Shown piece after piece: positions 53,353 through 60,354 of a stretch of 60,354 nt of DNA. A model generated the notes under the pieces. The model was not told the DNA's origin, did no database searches, and saw nothing but the letters and a program-made list of their open reading frames with translations. Source of the stretch: Burkholderiaceae bacterium (GTDB lineage: Bacteria > Pseudomonadota > Gammaproteobacteria > Burkholderiales > Burkholderiaceae_C); NCBI GenBank assembly GCA_030654805.1, contig JAURWR010000119.1, positions 1 through 60,354 of the forward strand. Reading direction: 5' to 3'. Made by a program: the position numbers and the translations under genes. Each line of letters starts with the position of its first letter. The stretch's first letter is position 1.

Positions 53353-54480
53353 TCACAGCCCCACCCCCACCTGGAAGCGACGGTGGATGCGGCCGTCGCC
53401 ATCGATGTCGAACAGCGTGCGATTGGTCGCGGCATGCACCTGCCGCCAGAACGCGTCGACGCCGATGCCGAGGTAGTCGCAGTAGCGCGCGATGTAGTCC
53501 GGCGAGCAGGCGTGGTCGTGCTGCTCGACCAGTTCGATGCCGCGCTCGCGGCTCATGCGCCCGAGGCGGATCTCCTCGTTGACGTAGTCGGTCGTGCGGC
53601 CGAAGCCGAACTTGAAGTACTTGATCATCTGGTTGATCGGCGTGAAGTCCTCGTCGAGCGCGGTCACGCCGAACAGGTCGCCGGTGTCGGCCACGCCGTC
53701 GGTGCGGATCTCCAGCCCCTGCGCGCACGAATGCATCGCGTTGTTGACCAGCGACCAGTCGCCCAGGAACCAGCCCAGGTAGATGATCTGCAGGCCCAGC
53801 GCGTCGAACTCCTCGGGCTGCGGGTAGACGTAGGGCAGCAGCTGGCGACGATCATGGCCGGCGTCGAGCATCCATTGCAGGCCACTGGACAGCGTGTTCA
53901 TGTGGCGCAGGTTGTTGCCGTCGTAGCCGGTCTTGCCCAGCGTCTTCAGGTCACCGAGCTGCAGCGCCGGGTTCTCGCCCCACAGGATCAGGTCGATGCC
54001 ATAGCGCAGCGCGATCTGCGGCACCGCCGAGAACAGCGCCAGCTCGGTCGAGCGGAACGAGTTGGTGAAGCGCTCGAAACCCTGGCGCTTCAGCGTGCGC
54101 CAGGTGGCCGGGGCGGGCTGCGAGACCAGCACGTCGAAACCCAGGTCGATCAGGTTCGACAGGTTGTGCATGCCACGGTCGGTGGCCTGCTCGGGCGGAT
54201 AGCCCAGGCACACCAGCAGCGGGTTGACGTCGAACTTGTCGCGCACCCACAGCGCCTGGCGCGTGCTGTCCTTGCCGCCCGAGACACCGATGATGCAGTC
54301 GTGGAACTGGCCCGGCTTGCGGCGACGGCTCGCGAACAGGTCGGTCAGGATGTCGATGCGCTCCTGCCAGTCGACGCCGCGCACCGCATCGACGTAGTCG
54401 CACGCCGGGCAGATGCCGGCGTCGCTGAAACGGGTGTTCGGCCGGGTGTCGGGCTGCAGGCAGCGCAGGCAGTAACGCAT
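53353..54480 (-). CDS. N-acetyl sugar amidotransferase (WbpG/PseA family), copy 2
   Basis: A 375-residue paralogue with N-terminal Cys pairs (MRYCLRCLQPDTRP; ICPACDY) and the standard ATP-pyrophosphatase loop IIGVSGGKDSTRQ, followed by NPLLVCLGYPPEQATDRG. It overlaps the hisH-like RBS region. With its partners it should convert an acetamido group of a nonulosonate to an amidine. No clear RBS is seen before the ATG at 54480. Confidence 0.88.
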   Translation of the reverse strand: MRYCLRCLQPDTRPNTRFSDAGICPACDYVDAVRGVDWQERIDILTDLFASRRRKPGQFHDCIIGVSGGKDSTRQALWVRDKFDVNPLLVCLGYPPEQATDRGMHNLSNLIDLGFDVLVSQPAPATWRTLKRQGFERFTNSFRSTELALFSAVPQIALRYGIDLILWGENPALQLGDLKTLGKTGYDGNNLRHMNTLSSGLQWMLDAGHDRRQLLPYVYPQPEEFDALGLQIIYLGWFLGDWSLVNNAMHSCAQGLEIRTDGVADTGDLFGVTALDEDFTPINQMIKYFKFGFGRTTDYVNEEIRLGRMSRERGIELVEQHDHACSPDYIARYCDYLGIGVDAFWRQVHAATNRTLFDIDGDGRIHRRFQVGVGL

Positions 54481-54508
54481 GGTGGATGGGCGGCGCGTCA
54501 GTCGGCAG

Positions 54509-55348
54509 TCAGTCGGCAAAGCGGAAACCCTGCTCGCGCGCCAGCGCCTGCATCTCGGGCGGCACGCGGTAGGTGTTCAGGTAGGTGTAGTCCTTGCGGC
54601 GATGGATGAACTCGCTGTAGGCCGCCGCATGGTGGTTGTCGCGCGCCGCGATGAAGAACAGCGCCAGCTTGGCGCCGTAGGGTGCGGCGCCCGAGGTCGG
54701 CGTGGCGCGGTGGTCGAGCCGCGTGTGGAACACCACCAGGTCGCCCGCCTGCGCGCCGAGCACCGTGCCCTGCTGCTGCGCGCGCGCCTGGAAGCGCTGC
54801 GCCGCATCGGGCTGCCCGGCATCGGGCTTCGGCACGAGGTGACTGCCGTTGACGACCGACACGCCGCCGCCGTGCTCGGCGGTGTTGTCCTGCAGGTAGA
54901 CCGCGCACTGGTAGATCGCGTGGTCGGCGCTCCAGTGCGCCATGCTGCCGGCGTACTCGAACATGTCGGTGTCCTTGTGCCAGCCACCGAAACCGTCGCG
55001 GTGCGCCGCGTGCTCGGGCAGCAACACGAAGCCCGGGCCGATCAGCTCGTTCAGCACGGCGGCGGTGCGCGGCTGGAACAGACGTCGATAGATACCGGGA
55101 AACCGGAACAGGTCGAGCAGCACGCCACCGCAGCCGGGTGGCGTGAGGATGCTGTCGGCATTGTTTGGCGAGGTGAAGGCATCGTCGACCTCGTGGCGCA
55201 GCGCCTGCACCGCATCGGGACCGAAAACGCCGCAGGCGTTGTACCAGCCCTGACGCGCCAGTTGCTGCGCCGGGTCGCGGCTGCTGGTGCGGCTGATGAC
55301 GACCACCGGGTCGCGGGTGGCGGCAGGGGAAGCGAGTGCGGTCTGCAT
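54509..55348 (-). CDS. Phytanoyl-CoA dioxygenase family (Fe(II)/2-oxoglutarate) enzyme
   Basis: A 279-residue PhyH-type oxygenase. The iron ligands appear as H-x-D in GWHKDTDMFEY and the distal His in HTRLDHRATPTSG, with a downstream Arg/Lys-rich strand for 2-oxoglutarate (PYGAKLALFF). Such enzymes hydroxylate small molecules; within this operon a sugar hydroxylation is likely but inferred. The ATG at 55348 was preferred to a longer frame. Confidence 0.85.
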   Translation of the reverse strand: MQTALASPAATRDPVVVISRTSSRDPAQQLARQGWYNACGVFGPDAVQALRHEVDDAFTSPNNADSILTPPGCGGVLLDLFRFPGIYRRLFQPRTAAVLNELIGPGFVLLPEHAAHRDGFGGWHKDTDMFEYAGSMAHWSADHAIYQCAVYLQDNTAEHGGGVSVVNGSHLVPKPDAGQPDAAQRFQARAQQQGTVLGAQAGDLVVFHTRLDHRATPTSGAAPYGAKLALFFIAARDNHHAAAYSEFIHRRKDYTYLNTYRVPPEMQALAREQGFRFAD

Positions 55349-55361
55349 GATGGGCGTGGCC

Positions 55362-56378
55362 TCAGCGCTTGCGGGCGATTGCGCGCAGGTTGCCGGACAG
55401 GCCGTGGTCGGCCAGAAATTGCTGGAACGGCGCCGCGAGCCGCGCGTGGTCGGTGACCAACAGCTGCTGAAGGAACGGTTGCGCCGACACATCGCAGCGG
55501 CCCGCTTGCACCGCCTCGCGCACCAGCTCGACATCGAGCCGGCCCGGGGTCGCGACGTCCAGCACCTCGCAGTCCAGCCGATCGAGCAGGCGGGCGATCG
55601 ACGCCGGGTTGAACAGGTTCACATGCTCGGTGTCGACCGCGACCGACTCGGCGCCGAGCACCTGGGTGTCGAAGCCGTTGCCGTTCGGGCAGGTCAGCAC
55701 CAGCAGACCGCCGGACTTCAGCAGACGCAGTGCGCGTGCGAGGAACGGCACCGGGTCATACACATGTTCGATGACCTCGAAGCACACCAGCACATCGGCC
55801 GGATCGTCGAAGCGCTCGGGCAGGTCCTCGACGGCGGTCTCGTGCACGGTGAGCCCATGGCGGCGGCAGGCGGCAGCCATCTCGGGCGTGCGCTCGACGA
55901 CCGAGACGCGCTCGAACGCGCCGCTGTCGCGCGCCAGCGCCGCGAAGGTGCCGAAGCCCGGGCCCAGTTCGATCAGGTGGCCCGGCCGCACGCCGTGCGC
56001 GGCGCAGGCCGCAGCGATCGTTGCCAGCAGCGGTCGGCACAGCTTGTCGCGCCGCCGGTCCTCGGAGGCCGGGAAGATGTGCTCGGCCCAGAGACGGTAG
56101 TTCTCGGAGTGGCGGTAGTAGTCGTCCATCAGCGCCGGCGTCGGGCGCGGCGACATGTACAGCGTGTCGCAGTCGTGGCAACGCACGAACTGGCAGCGGT
56201 ACTTGTCGAAGGCGCGGCTGGCGGCGGTCTGCCCGCAGGCCGGACACGGCACCGCGACGAAATCGCCCAGGTGCTGGTGCAGCCGCGCGTGGTCGCGCGC
56301 CATCGCCTCGCGTTGCAGCGCCATGAATTGCGGGCCGCGGATCTCCGCGATGCTGAGAGTCTCTGGAGAAGTCGTCAT
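55362..56378 (-). CDS. Zinc-ribbon class I SAM methyltransferase
   Basis: A 338-residue protein with an N-terminal zinc ribbon (CPACGQ at about 45-50 and CHDC at about 67-70) and a methyltransferase domain: LIELGPGFGTFAALA, VLVCFEVIEHVYDP, LVLTCPNGNGFD. This layout is common in sugar C- or O-methyltransferases of polysaccharide clusters. It could methylate the nonulosonate or its side chain. It lies 13 bp from the dioxygenase gene. Confidence 0.85.
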   Translation of the reverse strand: MTTSPETLSIAEIRGPQFMALQREAMARDHARLHQHLGDFVAVPCPACGQTAASRAFDKYRCQFVRCHDCDTLYMSPRPTPALMDDYYRHSENYRLWAEHIFPASEDRRRDKLCRPLLATIAAACAAHGVRPGHLIELGPGFGTFAALARDSGAFERVSVVERTPEMAAACRRHGLTVHETAVEDLPERFDDPADVLVCFEVIEHVYDPVPFLARALRLLKSGGLLVLTCPNGNGFDTQVLGAESVAVDTEHVNLFNPASIARLLDRLDCEVLDVATPGRLDVELVREAVQAGRCDVSAQPFLQQLLVTDHARLAAPFQQFLADHGLSGNLRAIARKR

Positions 56379-56393
56379 GGAGCAATGTCTCTG

Positions 56394-57461
56394 TCAGGCG
56401 GCGAGCACGACGCCCGCGGGATGAACCAGCGACCAGCTGGCGGGCGTGCCGCGCTGCACGTCCTGGCGCACGCTGCAACCGAGCAGTGCATCCAGTTCAC
56501 GCGGCGGCAGGCCGTAGCCGGGGCGGATGGCGCGCAGGTTGGCTGCGGTGAGCACGTCTCCGGCCTTCAGGTCTTCGACGATGTAGAGCGATCGGCGGTA
56601 GCGCATCGATGCGGTCTCGGCCACCGACATGCCGAAGCTCGGCGCGCCGAGTGCCTGCCAGGCGCGCTCGGTCTCGATGCGCAGCTGCGCGAATTCGGCG
56701 GGTTCGAGCGAGAACGCCGCATCGACACCGCCTTCGGCGCGCGACTCGGTGAAATGCTTCTCGATGACGACCGCGCCGAACGCCACGGCTGCCACCGCAG
56801 CGCCGCAGCCCATCGTGTGGTCGGACAGCCCGACATCGCAGCCGAAGGCGTCGCGCAGCACCGGGATGCTGCGCAGGTTGGTGTTCAGCGGCGTGGACGG
56901 GTAGGTGCTGGTGCACTTGAGCAGCACCAGATCGCGGCAGCCGGCGGCACGCGCGGTGCGCACGGTCTCGTCGATCTCGGCCAGCGTGGCCATGCCGGTG
57001 GAGATGATCATCGGCTTGCCGGTGGCCGCCACCTTGCGGACAAGCGGCAGGTCGGTGCACTCGAACGACGCGATCTTGTAGGCCGGCACGCCCAGTGTTT
57101 CGAGGAAGTCGACTGCGGTGTCGTCGAACGGCGTGCTGAAGCAGTGCAGTCCCAGCGCGGCAGCGCGCTCCATGATCGGGCGGTGCCAGGCCCACGGCGT
57201 GTGCGCCTCGCGGTACAGGTCGTAGAGCTGGCGGCCCGCCCACAGGCTTTTCGGGTCGTCGATCAGGAAACCCGGCGCGCGGATGTCCAGCGTCATCGTG
57301 TCGGGCGTGTAGGTCTGCAGCTTGATCGCGTCGGCACCGGCCGCGGCGGCAGCCTCGACGATGCGCAGCGCGCGGTCGAGCGACTGGTTGTGGTTGCCGC
57401 TCATCTCGGCGATCACGTAGGGTCGCGCATCGGCACCGACGGTGCGGTCGCCGATCAGCAT
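56394..57461 (-). CDS. pseI: Pseudaminic acid synthase PseI (NeuB family)
   Basis: PseI (355 residues) condenses a 6-deoxy-diacetamido-altrose with PEP. NeuB-fold motifs are present: VIAEMSGNHNQSLDRA, AIKLQTYTPDTMT, CFSTPFDD, YKIASFECTDLPLV, TGMAT and LSDHTMG, plus a C-terminal SAF domain (SLYIVEDLKAGDVLTAANLR). The EMSGNHNQS form fits PseI better than NeuB or LegI. GAGG lies upstream of the ATG. Confidence 0.9.
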   Translation of the reverse strand: MLIGDRTVGADARPYVIAEMSGNHNQSLDRALRIVEAAAAAGADAIKLQTYTPDTMTLDIRAPGFLIDDPKSLWAGRQLYDLYREAHTPWAWHRPIMERAAALGLHCFSTPFDDTAVDFLETLGVPAYKIASFECTDLPLVRKVAATGKPMIISTGMATLAEIDETVRTARAAGCRDLVLLKCTSTYPSTPLNTNLRSIPVLRDAFGCDVGLSDHTMGCGAAVAAVAFGAVVIEKHFTESRAEGGVDAAFSLEPAEFAQLRIETERAWQALGAPSFGMSVAETASMRYRRSLYIVEDLKAGDVLTAANLRAIRPGYGLPPRELDALLGCSVRQDVQRGTPASWSLVHPAGVVLAA

Positions 57462-57637
57462 CGGTGGCCTCGCAGCACGTGCGGGGTGCCCGGTCGGGGC
57501 GGTGCGGTATCGAACATGGCCGGAGGCTCCTCGTGGATCGGCCCGTCGGCGGGCAGCATCCTGTCAGCCGATCTTAGGAAGGCCGGCCCGGACGATGCGG
57601 TGGAAAAGCGGCCGGTTCGACCGCCAGTTCGCGCGGC

Positions 57638-58273
57638 CTACAGCGGGTCGATGCGCAGCCGGTAGGTGCGTCCGCGGTGCTCGAAGAACGCCGGGTAGCG
57701 GTCGGGATCGGCCACGCGCAGCAGGTCGAACGAATCGGCCAGCGGGCGCAGCGGGTCGATGCGGCTGTCGGTGGGCACGCGTTTTCGGTACAGGCTGGCC
57801 TCGCCCGCCTGCTCGCGCGGGACGACGGTGTCGCGGTGCGCCAGCGCCCAATCCATCAGCGCGATCTCGGCATCGAAGATCAGTGCGTTGATCTCGCCGC
57901 ACACCGCGGTGTCGGGGATCGGCACGTCGTGCTGATGCCAGATGCGGCCGGTGTCGAGCGCGTCCTCGGCCTCCAGAAGCGTCATCGTCAGCAGCTCGCA
58001 GCCATCGAGGATCTGCCAGATGTGCGGCGACATGCCGCGCCCCGCCGGCAAGGCGCTGGCGTGCAGCACCAGCGTGTGCTTGAAGAGTGCGCGTACCGAG
58101 GCGGAGATGATCTGATGGCACGACACCAGGAACAGCACGTCGCCGCCGCCCAGTTCGCGCCAGTCGCGGCAGATTCGCACCTCGACCTGCGGCGCCACTG
58201 CGGCGGCCCACCGTTCCAGCCAGGCGTTGACGCCGTGCTTCGGGTCGGTGCACAGGATCGAAACGGTGGTCAT
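57638..58273 (-). CDS. Methionyl-tRNA formyltransferase-like sugar N-formyltransferase
   Basis: A 211-residue protein. LFLVSCHQIISASVRALF, HASALPAGRGMSPHIWQIL and LDTGRIWHQHDVPI follow the formyl-transferase fold, with HxSxLPxxRG equivalent to the HPSLLPxYRG of known enzymes. It lies where PseH-type acetyltransferase might be expected and could add N-formyl to the sugar amine, which is an inference. It overlaps pseG by four bases. Confidence 0.82.
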   Translation of the reverse strand: MTTVSILCTDPKHGVNAWLERWAAAVAPQVEVRICRDWRELGGGDVLFLVSCHQIISASVRALFKHTLVLHASALPAGRGMSPHIWQILDGCELLTMTLLEAEDALDTGRIWHQHDVPIPDTAVCGEINALIFDAEIALMDWALAHRDTVVPREQAGEASLYRKRVPTDSRIDPLRPLADSFDLLRVADPDRYPAFFEHRGRTYRLRIDPL

Positions 58274-59340
58274 CGGGCTGTCGGGCGCGAGGTGGGTCGG
58301 TCCATGTCGAGCAGCCGGCGCGCGACGCGACGCGCACCGAGGCCGTCGACCAGTTCGCGGCCGTGCACCGACAGCGAATGGCGCAGCGCCGCATCGACGA
58401 TCAGCTCGCGCAGCGGCGGCGCGATGTCGGCGGCGCGCGGCGGTTCGGCGGTCACGACACGCATCACGCCCAGGTTCTGCAGCGGCAGCAGCACCTCGCG
58501 CTGGTTCGGCGCGGCCAGCAGCGCCAGCGTCGGCGCGCCGAGGCAGCAGCGCTCCCAGGTCGCGCCGCCGCCGGCACCGAGGTGCAGGTCGTGCCGCGCG
58601 TAGAACGCGGCCAGATCGGGCTGATCGAGCGTGAGCCGCGTGGCTGGATCGGCGGCGACCTTCGCACGCAGCGCCGCCAGATGCGGGTTGCCCGAGGTGG
58701 TCGCGATCTCGACGGTGCCCTGAAAGCCCAGGTCGTCGCGCACCACGGCGAGCGCCAGCGAACTCAGGTCGGCCTCGTCGGTGCCGCCCATGAAGATGCC
58801 GATGCTGGTCACGCTGTCGCGCGGTTCGCCGCGCGGTGCGTCAGCGTAGGCCGGGGACAGCAGGGCATAGCCGGGACCGCCCAGCAGCACCGGCGGCGCC
58901 GCGCCGTGGCGCGTGTGCTTGGCGGCGTGGTCAGAGGCCATGTTGGGGTCGACCAGCAGATCGACCGCCATCGGGCGGTCGCCCAGGTCGTCGATCGCGG
59001 CCATCTGCGCGCCGGTGCCCTCGTGCACGGCGCGGTGCCACGACGCCCCGAGCGCGTAGTGGTCGGCCAGCACCGCATCGGGCTCGAAGCTGCGGCTGCT
59101 GGCGATGAAGGCGCGCGCGTCATCGCGTTCGGCGTCGCGGTCGCGCACCGGGCCATCGGCGAAGGCGTGGCAGTCGAAGCCGCGCCGGGCGATTTCACCG
59201 GCGGCGTCGACATCGGTCGCGCGCACGAAGAACTGCACTTCGGCGTCCTCGTCGCGCAGCGCCTGCGCGAGCGACAGGCAGCGCTTGATGTGGCCGAGGC
59301 CGATGGACGCCGAGGCGTCGGCACGGATCGCGATCTTCAT
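58270..59340 (-). CDS. pseG: UDP-2,4-diacetamido-2,4,6-trideoxy-altropyranose hydrolase PseG
   Basis: PseG (356 residues) removes UDP before PseI acts. The N-terminus MKIAIRADASASIGLGHIKRC holds the catalytic His (H17) and the glycine-rich start; the C-terminal GT-B-like nucleotide site contains LHLGAGGGATWERCCLGAPTL. ATGA overlaps occur on both sides, with pseF and the formyltransferase. Confidence 0.92.
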   Translation of the reverse strand: MKIAIRADASASIGLGHIKRCLSLAQALRDEDAEVQFFVRATDVDAAGEIARRGFDCHAFADGPVRDRDAERDDARAFIASSRSFEPDAVLADHYALGASWHRAVHEGTGAQMAAIDDLGDRPMAVDLLVDPNMASDHAAKHTRHGAAPPVLLGGPGYALLSPAYADAPRGEPRDSVTSIGIFMGGTDEADLSSLALAVVRDDLGFQGTVEIATTSGNPHLAALRAKVAADPATRLTLDQPDLAAFYARHDLHLGAGGGATWERCCLGAPTLALLAAPNQREVLLPLQNLGVMRVVTAEPPRAADIAPPLRELIVDAALRHSLSVHGRELVDGLGARRVARRLLDMDRPTSRPTAR

Positions 59341-60044
59341 GGTGTGGGTTCCTCCGTGCGCGTGCGCGCTGCGTACAGCGCTTCGGCGAGCGCCCAGTCG
59401 GCGGGCGTGTCGATGTCGACCGCACGGCCTTCGTCCAGCACCAGCGTGCGCGCATCGGCGTGCAGCGCCAGCCCGTCGAGCCAGGCGGATGCACGGCCCC
59501 AGTAGAACTGGCCGGCGTCGTGGAAGGCCGGCGGCAGGTCCTGCGTGCGCGTTTGCGCATGCTCGGGGTGGAACGGTGCGCTGCGCCCGCCGGCGTCGCG
59601 CCGCAGCGCGCGCTGGATCGGCGATCGGTACGCGAGCACCGGGAACGCATACGGCGCATCGCCCTGCTCCAGCAGTTCGAGCGCGGCGACCAGATCGGCC
59701 GCCTGCAACAGCGGCACCGCCGGGTACAGGCAGCACACGGTGTCGACGCGCCAGCCGAGTTCGCGGCAAGCACGGATCGCGTGGGCGACCACCGGCACCG
59801 TTGGCGTGTGGTCATTCGACAGCTCGTCGGGCCGGATGAAGGGCACTTCGGCACCGAGGCGCCGGGCCACGTCCGCGACTTCGGCGCCGTCGGTCGACAC
59901 GACGATGTGATCGAACAGGCCGCTGGCCCGCGCCAGATCGATCGCGTAGCCGATCATCGGCCGACCCGCGAAGGTCCGGATGTTCTTGCGTGGGATGCGC
60001 TTGCTGCCGCCGCGCGCGGGGATGACGGCGAGGCGGCCATTCAT
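59337..60044 (-). CDS. pseF: CMP-pseudaminic acid cytidylyltransferase PseF
   Basis: PseF (235 residues) activates the nonulosonate with CTP. MNGRLAVIPARGGSKRIPRKN is the cytidylyltransferase signature, then DHIVVSTDGAEVADVA and a C-terminal VDIDTPADW. The ATG at 60044 has GGAG upstream. It is the first visible gene of the minus-strand glycan operon; PseB, PseC and PseH, if present, lie beyond the right edge. Confidence 0.92.
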   Translation of the reverse strand: MNGRLAVIPARGGSKRIPRKNIRTFAGRPMIGYAIDLARASGLFDHIVVSTDGAEVADVARRLGAEVPFIRPDELSNDHTPTVPVVAHAIRACRELGWRVDTVCCLYPAVPLLQAADLVAALELLEQGDAPYAFPVLAYRSPIQRALRRDAGGRSAPFHPEHAQTRTQDLPPAFHDAGQFYWGRASAWLDGLALHADARTLVLDEGRAVDIDTPADWALAEALYAARTRTEEPTP

Positions 60045-60134
60045 GTCAGTTGCTCCACGGCGCGTGTCGCGACCCACGACCTCTGAGAGGGGTGCGTGAT
60101 GTGGGCGCGCTTGCCGGGGCCACTGGGTACCTCA

Positions 60135-60342
60135 CTCCGCGAATGTCCCCCGGCTTCGCCTCCTCCTTTATTTCGCTGCGTGAGATACCCAGCGTCCCCG
60201 GCACGGGCAACGGCACCTTGTATTCGTCGATCAGCCACGGTGCTGCTGGATCACGTCGGCGGCGTGCGCTGCGCAGCGAAATAAAGAAGGAGGCCGCAGG
60301 CCGGGTGACATTCGCGGAGCAGTGCACGCCGCCGACGTGATC
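60135..60342. repeat. Nested inverted-repeat element upstream of pseF
   Basis: Outer arms 60135-60180 and 60272-60319 are inverted copies: CTCCGCGAATGTC/GACATTCGCGGAG and TTTATTTCGCTGCG/CGCAGCGAAATAAA match perfectly. A second perfect 19-bp pair (60249-60267 and 60324-60342) straddles the right arm, so two alternative folds compete. It fills most of the 310-bp gap before pseF. The arms resemble a dispersed intergenic repeat rather than a gene. Confidence 0.75.
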
Positions 60343-60354
60343 GCGCGCCGCACC

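Overview
The window reads as a GC-rich betaproteobacterial chromosome, most likely Burkholderiales of the Leptothrix/Sphaerotilus/Rubrivivax type. This rests on the flagellar gene order with fliE divergent from fliF, the fused LivM-LivG transporter protein, a PEP-CTERM protein, an OlsB-type acyltransferase and dispersed intergenic repeats of the kind seen in that order. The species cannot be named from sequence alone, and no tRNA, rRNA or CRISPR array was seen.

Region 1 (1-7754), minus strand: flhB-flhA-flhF-flhG-fliA, tightly overlapping, followed by a membrane-anchored methyltransferase. Region 2 (8119-13845): a branched-chain amino acid type ABC transporter (livK, livH, a livM-livG fusion, livF) and a LysE-family exporter, lying between two flagellar blocks. 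Region 3 (13979-26581): fliE on the plus strand diverges from a long minus-strand run fliF-G-H-I-J-K-(repeat)-L-M-N-O-P-Q-R that encodes the MS ring, switch, export ATPase, hook-length ruler and export gate. Region 4 (26608-32123), minus strand: two tandem short flagellins, fliD, fliS, fliT, a YcgR-type c-di-GMP brake and a small unknown protein. fliD has a recognisable FliA (sigma-28) promoter.

Region 5 (32520-38946), plus strand: four probable flagellin- or envelope-glycosylation proteins, namely a GT2 enzyme, a TPR plus O-GlcNAc-transferase-like GT41 enzyme, and two glycosyltransferase/methyltransferase fusions with opposite domain order. Region 6 (39278-41650): a chemoreceptor under a near-perfect FliA promoter, plus cheW. 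Region 7 (41766-48378): envelope or lipid genes (GT4 glycosyltransferase, a small membrane protein, a class III aminotransferase, phosphatidylserine decarboxylase, an LpxH-like phosphoesterase broken by an in-frame TAG, and OlsB).

Region 8 (about 48650-50580) is foreign: a HigB/HigA-type toxin-antitoxin pair and an AT-rich PEP-CTERM gene, both reading leftward and separated by an attC-like folded site. It looks like a small integron-cassette cluster without an integrase, next to a transposase remnant. Region 9 (50708-60044), minus strand: a pseudaminic-acid-type nonulosonate operon (pseF, pseG, formyltransferase, pseI, methyltransferase, Fe(II)/2-oxoglutarate dioxygenase, and two WbpG/PseA-like amidotransferases flanking hisH-like and hisF-like genes). 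PseB, PseC and PseH are not in the window. The joint reading is that the window builds the flagellum, makes flagellin and makes a heavily decorated, probably amidinated sugar for it. The flagellin target is inferred from neighbourhood.

Structured non-coding DNA is prominent: a 458-bp imperfect palindrome between fliK and fliL whose arms carry compensated hairpins, an in-frame repeat insertion in LivG, paired hairpins between fliQ and fliR, and a nested inverted repeat at the right edge.
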